Shown one piece after another: positions 1-5,803 of a DNA stretch of 13,833 bases (within the stretch, counting starts at the first letter, position 1; each line of letters opens with the position of its first letter). The notes under the pieces were generated by a model. The model saw only the letters and a list, made by a program, of their open reading frames with translations, did not search any database and was not told where the DNA came from. Source of the stretch: CBDCFL01 sp050300875 (GTDB taxonomy: Bacteria; Pseudomonadota; Alphaproteobacteria; Rhodobacterales; Rhodobacteraceae); contig JBNKYL010000042.1 of the NCBI GenBank assembly GCA_050300875.1, forward strand, positions 1-13,833, given 5' to 3'. The position numbers and the translations under genes were made by a program.

Positions 1-1
1 T

Positions 2-109
2 CAGGACAGCTACGCGCTGCTGACCGGGCAGGGGTTGCGGCCTGAAGGTTCCGAAAGTGGCGGGCTGGGGTCTGTCTGGCGGCAGGTCGTGCGCGGCGAG
101 TGGCTATAG
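2..109 (+). CDS. bamD: C-terminal end of probable outer-membrane assembly lipoprotein BamD (partial)
   Basis: Only the last 35 codons are in the window, open from the left edge to TAG at 107-109. The readable tail begins QDSYALLTGQGLRP and ends VVRGEWL. BamD proteins of alphaproteobacteria end their last TPR-like helix with a similar W-Y-x-D-(S/A)-Y-A-L-L stretch, and bamD (comL) commonly lies directly upstream of recN in Rhodobacterales. The name therefore rests on a short match plus gene order. If correct, the protein is a lipoprotein of the BAM complex that inserts beta-barrel proteins into the outer membrane. The stop is 15 bp before recN, so recN is probably co-transcribed. A different TPR protein cannot be excluded from so short a piece. 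Confidence 0.6.
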   Translation, partial: QDSYALLTGQGLRPEGSESGGLGSVWRQVVRGEWL

Positions 110-124
110 GCCGGAGGCTGTCCC

Positions 125-1777
125 ATGCTGCGTAGTCTCGAAATCCGGGACATGCTGATCATCGACCACCTGTCGCTGGAGTTTCGGCCGGGGCTGAACG
201 CGTTGACCGGGGAAACCGGGGCGGGCAAGTCGATCTTGCTGGATTCACTTGGCTTTGTGCTTGGATGGCGGGGTCGTGCCGAACTGGTTCGCGAAGGTGC
301 GGAACAGGGAGAGGTCACTGCGGTATTCGATTTGCCGAGCGGTCACGCGGCGGCGGATGTACTGGTCGAGGCAGGGATCGATGCCGAAGATGGCGAATTG
401 ATCCTGCGCCGGGTCAATACACGTGACGGGCGCAAGACGGCTTGGGTCAATGACCGGCGCGTGTCGGGCGAGGTTCTGCGGCAATTGTCCGACCTTCTGG
501 TCGAACTTCACGGGCAACAGGATGATCGTGGGCTTCTGAACCCGCGCAATCACCGGTCCATGCTGGATGATTTCGCGGATTGCGGCGACCTGGCGGCAGC
601 CACTTCCGATGCATGGAAGGCGCTGAAATCAAAGGAAAAGGATCTAGCTGCCGCCGAGGCACGCCTGGATGCGCTGCGCGCGGAGGAGGAGTTTTTACGT
701 CATGCGGTGGGCGAGCTGAGCAAGCTGGCGCCGGAGGCGGGAGAGGAAGAAGCGCTAAATGCCAAGCGGCGCCTGATGCGAGCTTCTGCCAAGATTGGTG
801 AAGATATCCGCCGGGCGGGCGAAGCGCTGGGCCGGGATGGCGCCGAAGGACCGTTGTCGGACGCCCTGCGCTGGCTGGAAGGTGCCGCAGAGGCAGCGGA
901 GGGCCGGTTGGATGGCGCTTTGGCGGCGCTGGGCAGGGTATTCGACGAACTGGGCGAAGCTCAATCCGGGGTCGAGGCCTGTCTGGATGTTTTGGATTTC
1001 GACCCGGCGGAACTGGAGCGGACCGAAGAGCGACTGTTCGCGATCCGGGCCCTTGCGCGCAAGCATGGGGTGGCGCCGGATGAGCTGGGGACACTGACAG
1101 AAGAACTGGCGGCGCGGCTGACCAAACTTGATCGTGGCTCGGATGAAATTGGCGGGTTGGAACGAGCCGTGGATGCGGCGCGGCGCGAATTTGACAAGGC
1201 GGCGAATGCGTTGAGCGCGGCCCGACAGAAAGCGGCCGCTTCTTTGGACAAGGCAATGGGCATCGAACTGCCGCCGTTGAAGATGGAAGCGGCGGCGTTC
1301 ACAACGCGGATTTCGGCGACCGAACCGGGCCCAGGCGGTGTGGATGAGGTGGTATTCGAGGCGAGCACGAATCCCGGCGCCCCGGCGGGGCCGATCAACA
1401 AGATCGCATCGGGCGGGGAACTGTCACGGTTTCTTTTGGCTCTGAAGGTTTGCCTGACCCGTGGGGATACCGGGTTGACGATGATTTTCGACGAAATTGA
1501 TCGTGGTGTCGGTGGTGCGACGGCTGATGCGGTTGGCCGCCGGTTGGCGCGTTTGGCAGGCGAGGCGCAGGTGCTGGTCGTGACCCATTCGCCGCAAGTG
1601 GCTGCGCGAGCGGCGCATCAATGGCAGGTGGCGAAATCAGTGATGGCGGGGCAGACCCTTAGCCGCGTATCGGCACTGGATGATGATGCCCGCGTCGATG
1701 AGATTGCGCGCATGCTGGCAGGCGACACGATCACCGATGAGGCGCGTCAGGCGGCGAGGGCACTGCTGGCGGGCTAG
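125..1777 (+). CDS. recN: DNA repair protein RecN (SMC-like ATPase)
   Basis: RecN is a cytosolic SMC-like ATPase that acts in recombinational repair of double-strand breaks. This 550-residue protein has the usual family length. The N-terminal ATPase half carries Walker A GETGAGKS at residues 29-36. A charged, Ala/Glu/Leu-rich central part (about 150-385) is the expected coiled-coil arm. The C-terminal half has the ABC signature SGGELSRF at 429-436, Walker B MIFDEID at 453-459 with D456/E457, and the H-loop VVTHSPQ with H488. All catalytic motifs are intact. ATG at 125 follows GGAGG (113-117) with a 7-nt spacer, and the N-terminus MLRSLEIRDMLIID is typical. It is probably transcribed with the gene upstream. 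I saw no LexA box in the 15-bp gap, so any SOS control would have to act further upstream. Its stop overlaps that of the convergent glycosylase gene. Confidence 0.97.
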   Translation: MLRSLEIRDMLIIDHLSLEFRPGLNALTGETGAGKSILLDSLGFVLGWRGRAELVREGAEQGEVTAVFDLPSGHAAADVLVEAGIDAEDGELILRRVNTRDGRKTAWVNDRRVSGEVLRQLSDLLVELHGQQDDRGLLNPRNHRSMLDDFADCGDLAAATSDAWKALKSKEKDLAAAEARLDALRAEEEFLRHAVGELSKLAPEAGEEEALNAKRRLMRASAKIGEDIRRAGEALGRDGAEGPLSDALRWLEGAAEAAEGRLDGALAALGRVFDELGEAQSGVEACLDVLDFDPAELERTEERLFAIRALARKHGVAPDELGTLTEELAARLTKLDRGSDEIGGLERAVDAARREFDKAANALSAARQKAAASLDKAMGIELPPLKMEAAAFTTRISATEPGPGGVDEVVFEASTNPGAPAGPINKIASGGELSRFLLALKVCLTRGDTGLTMIFDEIDRGVGGATADAVGRRLARLAGEAQVLVVTHSPQVAARAAHQWQVAKSVMAGQTLSRVSALDDDARVDEIARMLAGDTITDEARQAARALLAG

Positions 1778-2946
1778 GTGGCCAGCCAGTTCGGATTGTA
1801 AACCGCGGTTTCCGCGCCGGACAGGCGTCGGCTGCGATCGATGGCAGTTTGCAACTTGGCAAGCCGTCCTTTGCCCAGTTTCACACCTGGTTCCGGCCAG
1901 AAACGTGTGACCGTCAGCACGCCCTTGTCGGCCTTCATGTCCATGCGTCCGATCAGGCGGTCACCTTCCAGAACTGGGAACACGTAGTAGCCATATTGGC
2001 GCTTGGCTTCGGGGACGAAGATTTCGATGCGGTAGAAAAAATTGAACAATCGTTCAGTGCGCGCGCGGTCGCGCAGGGCCGGATCGAAGGGCGACATGAT
2101 GCGAACCAGGCCTGGCGCGTCGGGGGCGGCAACAATCTGATCGGCAATGTCAGGGCGGGCGAAGGCACGGCGCGTCGTGCCATCGGCAGATTCGATGTCG
2201 ACCTCGATCAACTGGCCGGAGGCCAATTCCGCCGCGCACCAGTCGCGCGCTTCGGTCGCGGTGATCTTGTCGAAGAAACGCGAGATTTCTCCGCTGGTGG
2301 CGAAACCAAGCCGGTCGAGTGCCGCATTGGCCGCCCAGTTGATGGTCGCAGCTTCACCCGGAACACGTGCGCGCAGATCATCTGGGATGATCCGTTCAGG
2401 CAGGTCGTAATATTTGCGGAAACCACGCCTGTGGCAGACGGCCAAGTCGCCTGTATGCCACAGGAATTCCAACGCGGTTTTGGACGGATGCCAATCCCAC
2501 CAGCCGCCGGACTTGCGCGCCTCGTCTTCGCCGACATCGGACGACGATTGCGGGCCTTTGTCGCGGATTTGCGCCAGAACGTGCGGGATCTTGTCCTGAA
2601 AATCGGGACGACGTTCGGCCCAGTTTTGGGTCAGTCGATCGCGGGATCGATCGAAGCGCATCTGCCAGTATGGATAATTTGCCATGTCGATGATCGACGC
2701 ATCGTGGGTCCAGTGTTCGAACACGCCACGTTGTTTCATCAGCCGATCCAGATCGCGGGGGCGATAGCTGGGCAGGCGAGCATGGATGATCATGTGGTGG
2801 GCGCGGGCGACCGTGTTGATTGAATCAAGCTGCACGAAAGCCAGTTGCCGGAACAGATCGGGCAGCGAAGCCGGCCGTTCGGACAGGGCGTGCAGATGTA
2901 GGAACAGTCGCCGCGCGTCGCGATTGGGGATCAGCGGGCGGGCCAT
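1774..2946 (-). CDS. YcaQ/AlkX-type winged-helix DNA glycosylase (HTH_42 family)
   Basis: This 390-residue protein belongs to the HTH_42 superfamily. Its characterised members, E. coli YcaQ (AlkX) and Streptomyces AlkZ, remove bulky alkylated bases and unhook interstrand crosslinks. The family's catalytic motif is visible as Q39-L40-D41 in AFVQLDSINTVARAHH. A Q-hydrophobic-D motif is typical of the YcaQ-like branch, whereas AlkZ-like proteins have Q-hydrophobic-Q. The C-terminal half has the family signatures SPFDPALRDR (from 285) and AKRQYGYYVFPVLEGDRLIG (KRQYGYY at 315-321). The ATG overlaps the stop of the DUF2125 gene by one base (TAATG on the minus strand), so translation is probably coupled. 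The gene ends inside the recN stop codon. Assignment to the family is firm; activity on crosslinks is inferred from homologs. Confidence 0.88.
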   Translation of the reverse strand: MARPLIPNRDARRLFLHLHALSERPASLPDLFRQLAFVQLDSINTVARAHHMIIHARLPSYRPRDLDRLMKQRGVFEHWTHDASIIDMANYPYWQMRFDRSRDRLTQNWAERRPDFQDKIPHVLAQIRDKGPQSSSDVGEDEARKSGGWWDWHPSKTALEFLWHTGDLAVCHRRGFRKYYDLPERIIPDDLRARVPGEAATINWAANAALDRLGFATSGEISRFFDKITATEARDWCAAELASGQLIEVDIESADGTTRRAFARPDIADQIVAAPDAPGLVRIMSPFDPALRDRARTERLFNFFYRIEIFVPEAKRQYGYYVFPVLEGDRLIGRMDMKADKGVLTVTRFWPEPGVKLGKGRLAKLQTAIDRSRRLSGAETAVYNPNWLAT

Positions 2947-3947
2947 TATCGGATCGTCAGCTTGGGCGACGGTCCGACGGGCACGCCGCCAAAGAACATC
3001 GTTGTGCCGCGGAAAGTCAGCGGCGCGTCCAGCGTTTCGGGGTTGCCCGACAGCCCCGCCAGCAGGGCCAGCGCGCTTTCGACGGTGGGCGCGATGGTTT
3101 CCGGCAGAACGCCAGAATCCTTTGCCACCCGCAGCATGCCGCGCCAGTCTTTAGCTCGTACGTCCAGACGTCCCTGCGGATAGCCGCGGTTATCGACCGT
3201 CAGTTGACCTGCCGCTTGCAGGGTGAGTTCGCCCCAGCCAGCGTCGAATTTGCGGATTTCGATTTCGGTGGGGTCCGGGCGCCCGCGTTCCAACGCGTAG
3301 CGGTCCCAGGGGGCATCAAAGCCCACGGTCATGTCCAATGTCACGCCTTCGAATGTTTCGGGCAGCAGGCCGCGGGGGTCCAACAAGTCGCGCAACGGGC
3401 GCGACGGGGTCACGGCATTGGCTTGGAAATAGATGTCGTGGGACAGGGGGGCGTCTGCCTTGCGGCGTGTGGCAAACTGGCCGGTGTCGATGGCTGTTGT
3501 CCAGTCTTCCGTCGAGCTGAGCACAAGGTTGGCCAGTTCAAACGAGGTGCGGTCAATTTCCAGTGAGGTTTTCGGCACGAAAACCACCGATCCGCGCATC
3601 ACCTCATCGGTAATTGTAATCTTTTCGACGGGCGTCGCGATGGTCATGTCTCGGGGCAGGGCGACGATGATGTGATTGGGCGTGTAGCTCAGTGTCAGGA
3701 TCTGGAAGATCGGCAGGGTCAGCGCCAGCCCGCTGCGCGGGTCGGCCAGTTCAAGTTCGGTGATCGTGGTGTCGAAACGGTTGGGAAAACCGTGCGTTTC
3801 CAGTGCGCTATAGTCGGCCACCCAGCCTTCTGCGCGGCGCGCGTCAAACCACGCGGAAAGCCCGGTTTCGACGCCGCGCTGGCCGATATACCAGTAGCCG
3901 CCCCAAAGGGCGGACAGGATGACAACGATGGCGATCAGTCTGCGCAT
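2946..3947 (-). CDS. DUF2125 domain protein, membrane-anchored
   Basis: This 333-residue protein starts at MRRLIAIVVILSALWGGYWY, a basic N-terminus followed by one hydrophobic helix (about 4-22). That predicts a signal anchor with the rest in the periplasm. The body alternates short beta-like segments, for example ALETHGFPNRFDTTITELEL and APWDRYALERGRPDPTEIEI, as in the alphaproteobacterial DUF2125 family, whose function is unknown. The open frame continues upstream to 4562, but that extension lies antisense to the chaC-like gene and is proline/arginine-rich noise. ATG 3947 begins at the membrane segment typical of the family. I see no strong Shine-Dalgarno before it. The TAA stop shares its last base with the ATG of the downstream glycosylase, so the two form an operon. 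That link may reflect shared transcription more than shared function. Confidence 0.85.
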   Translation of the reverse strand: MRRLIAIVVILSALWGGYWYIGQRGVETGLSAWFDARRAEGWVADYSALETHGFPNRFDTTITELELADPRSGLALTLPIFQILTLSYTPNHIIVALPRDMTIATPVEKITITDEVMRGSVVFVPKTSLEIDRTSFELANLVLSSTEDWTTAIDTGQFATRRKADAPLSHDIYFQANAVTPSRPLRDLLDPRGLLPETFEGVTLDMTVGFDAPWDRYALERGRPDPTEIEIRKFDAGWGELTLQAAGQLTVDNRGYPQGRLDVRAKDWRGMLRVAKDSGVLPETIAPTVESALALLAGLSGNPETLDAPLTFRGTTMFFGGVPVGPSPKLTIR

Positions 3948-4009
3948 GGCGGCCCGGTTGACTTGACAGAGCGCGATGGTAATCCGGCCGGGCGGCAAGG
4001 ACCAGAGCA

Positions 4010-4546
4010 ATGCAGGACCTTTGGGTATTTGGATATGGCTCGCTGATGTGGGCGCCGGGGTTTGACCACGATCGGACCGAGATCGCGGTGCTGTACGGCT
4101 ATGCCCGCAGCTTTTGCATGTGGTCGATCCATCATCGCGGCACGCCCGAGGCGCCGGGGCTGGTTCTGGCGCTGGACCGCGAAGCCGGTGCGTCTTGTGA
4201 AGGTCTAGCGATCCGGGTGCGTGCGGGCGCAGAGGAAGCAACGCTGGCCTACCTGCGGGAACGGGAACTGATTTCGTCGGCCTATCTGGAAGCGCGGCTG
4301 CCGGTCCGTTTGCGGTCGGGCGAAACGGTCCAGGCCGTAACATTCGTCGTCGATGCGGACCACGTGCAGTATTGCGGTGGGCTGGAACGCGAACGTCAGG
4401 CGCAGGTGATCGCAGGCGCCCATGGCGGGCGTGGGCCAAACAGCGAATACCTGTACAACACCGTGGCACATCTAGGCGAATTGGGCCTGCATGACCCCGA
4501 TCTTGTGTGGCTGGAGGCGCGAACCCGCCAGATTTTGGGGCAGTAG
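4010..4546 (+). CDS. ChaC-type gamma-glutamylcyclotransferase
   Basis: This 178-residue cytosolic protein matches the ChaC family, which cleaves glutathione to 5-oxoproline and Cys-Gly. The N-terminus has the substrate-loop motif FGYGSLMW at residues 7-14. SIHHRGTPEAPGLVLALD (from 39) and AYLRERELISSAYLE (80-94) follow the family pattern, and E86 of the R-E pair is the likely catalytic glutamate. The end contains GPNSEYLYNTVAHLGELG, also typical. It is slightly shorter than E. coli ChaC (about 230 residues) but close to many alphaproteobacterial homologs. It is divergent from the DUF2125 gene with 62 bp between the starts. A gap of 74 bp with its own promoter-like sequence separates it from the channel operon, so it is probably an independent unit. 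Specificity for glutathione over other gamma-glutamyl peptides is inferred. Confidence 0.9.
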   Translation: MQDLWVFGYGSLMWAPGFDHDRTEIAVLYGYARSFCMWSIHHRGTPEAPGLVLALDREAGASCEGLAIRVRAGAEEATLAYLRERELISSAYLEARLPVRLRSGETVQAVTFVVDADHVQYCGGLERERQAQVIAGAHGGRGPNSEYLYNTVAHLGELGLHDPDLVWLEARTRQILGQ

Positions 4547-4561
4547 CGGCAAACTCGCCCA

Positions 4562-4590
4562 TTGTGGCGGGCCGCCAAGCCGCCTATTCT
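4562..4590 (+). promoter_or_regulatory. Candidate promoter of the ExbB-like/MotB-like operon
   Basis: TTGTGG (4562-4567), a 17-bp spacer, then TATTCT (4585-4590) give a sigma70-like arrangement ending exactly 30 nt before the ATG at 4621. The sequence TATTCTGCCCGCAA (4585-4598) is nearly repeated at the promoter of the TerB-like gene. TATTCT also forms a 6-bp inverted repeat with AGAATA at 4599-4604 (8-nt spacer), which could be an operator or a weak hairpin. This is a pattern match only; no start site is known. Confidence 0.45.
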
Positions 4591-4620
4591 GCCCGCAAAG
4601 AATAACGACAGGCGGGCCTT

Positions 4621-5799
4621 ATGGATCAGGCAGATCATCAGGCGCAATCATATTTTACCAAACCCTTGACCCAGTTGCTGGTCATGTTGGGCTGCTTGAT
4701 TCTGGTCGGCGCAGGGGCATTTCTGATCCTGCCCAGCGTCGAAGAGGTGTTTCTGGCCAACCCCTATCTGAACGGGTTCATCGCCTTTGTTTTTGTCATC
4801 GGGATCGTGGCCTGTTTCTGGCAAGTCGTGTCGTTGTTCAATTCGGTCACTTGGATCGAAGGGTTCGCTGGCGACCGGCCCGGCCATGATCTGGTCCATG
4901 CGCCGAGATTGCTGGCACCGCTGGCCGCATTGCTGCGGTCGCGCGGGGCCAGGATGCATATCTCGGCCAGTTCGTCGAGATCGATCCTGGATTCGGTTGC
5001 CACGCGGATCGACGAAGCGCGGGACATCACGCGTTATCTGACCAACCTGCTGATTTTCCTTGGTCTTCTGGGGACGTTCTACGGTCTGGCGACCACCGTT
5101 CCGGCCGTGGTCGAAACTATCCGTTCGTTGGTGCCACAGGAGGGCGACACCAGCGTGGTCATTTTCGAACGGCTGATGGGTGGGCTGGAAAAGCAGCTGG
5201 GTGGCATGGGCGTAGCCTTTGGCTCGTCGCTTTTGGGGCTGGCCGGTTCTTTGGTGGTCGGCCTGCTGGAATTGTTCGCCAGCCACGGGCAGAATCGGTT
5301 TTACCGCGAACTGGAAGAATGGCTGTCCACCATCACGCGGCTGGGCTTTGCTGGCGACGGCGAAGCCAGCGACGCGTCCGGCGAGGGCATGGCGGCAGTC
5401 GAACATTTCACGGGCCAGTTGGGCGCCTTGCAGGAAATGCTGTCGCAATCGGATGTGACCCGCGCCTTGCTGGATGAGCGGTTAGGCGATCTGGCCGGGT
5501 CGGTCAATGCGCTGGTCAACAAGATGGATGGCGCCGGGCCAGGCACGGACAACGCTGCACTGGCACGGATTGCGGAAAGCCAGGAACAACTGGTGTCACT
5601 TTGGTCCGAACAGGCCGAAAGTGGCGGTGCGCATGTCGATGCCGAAAGCCGGATGCGGTTGCGTTCAATAGATGTTCAGCTGTTGCGGATATTGGAAGAA
5701 ATGTCCGCCGGACGGCAGGAAAGCCTGGCCGATCTGCGCACCGATCTGGCGGCGTTGACCAAGGCCGTGCGCACATTGGCCGAAACGCAAAGGAGCTGA
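4621..5799 (+). CDS. MotA/TolQ/ExbB-type proton-channel subunit
   Basis: This 392-residue inner-membrane protein resembles the MotA/TolQ/ExbB superfamily, whose pentamers form proton-driven motors around a dimer of a single-helix partner. Four hydrophobic helices are visible at about 17-39, 51-72, 141-162 and 196-220. The third contains FLGLLGTFYGL (146-156) and the fourth AFGSSLLGLAGS, matching the conserved TolQ/ExbB pore helices. The long loop between helices 2 and 3 (73-140) should be cytoplasmic. A hydrophilic C-terminal tail of about 170 residues, with helix/coiled-coil-like stretches, extends into the cytoplasm; this is longer than in TolQ or ExbB. The next gene starts 4 bp after the stop, so the two are almost certainly translated together and form one complex. 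What the motor drives is unknown. It differs from ZorA in tail length and lacks the other Zorya genes. Confidence 0.85.
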   Translation: MDQADHQAQSYFTKPLTQLLVMLGCLILVGAGAFLILPSVEEVFLANPYLNGFIAFVFVIGIVACFWQVVSLFNSVTWIEGFAGDRPGHDLVHAPRLLAPLAALLRSRGARMHISASSSRSILDSVATRIDEARDITRYLTNLLIFLGLLGTFYGLATTVPAVVETIRSLVPQEGDTSVVIFERLMGGLEKQLGGMGVAFGSSLLGLAGSLVVGLLELFASHGQNRFYRELEEWLSTITRLGFAGDGEASDASGEGMAAVEHFTGQLGALQEMLSQSDVTRALLDERLGDLAGSVNALVNKMDGAGPGTDNAALARIAESQEQLVSLWSEQAESGGAHVDAESRMRLRSIDVQLLRILEEMSAGRQESLADLRTDLAALTKAVRTLAETQRS

Positions 5800-5803
5800 T
5801 CGC

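Noticed and set aside
447..1256. 269-residue minus-strand open frame opposite recN
   Set aside because: Pro/Arg/His-rich, no motifs, while recN is intact across it.
2635..2650. Inverted repeat TCGATC-GCGG-GATCGA
   Set aside because: Short, inside a coding region, and made of GATC/TCGA words common at this GC content.
1849..2823. 324-residue plus-strand open frame
   Set aside because: Shadow of the YcaQ-like gene on the other strand; composition is low-complexity and matches no family I know.
3963..3968. Perfect TTGACA as promoter of the chaC-like gene
   Set aside because: No acceptable -10 box 16-18 bp downstream; the region there is GGCCGGGCGG.
3948..4562. Upstream extension of the DUF2125 frame to 538 residues
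   Set aside because: It is antisense to the chaC-like gene, rich in Pro/Arg/His, and precedes a normal N-terminal membrane segment; a GC-driven open frame.
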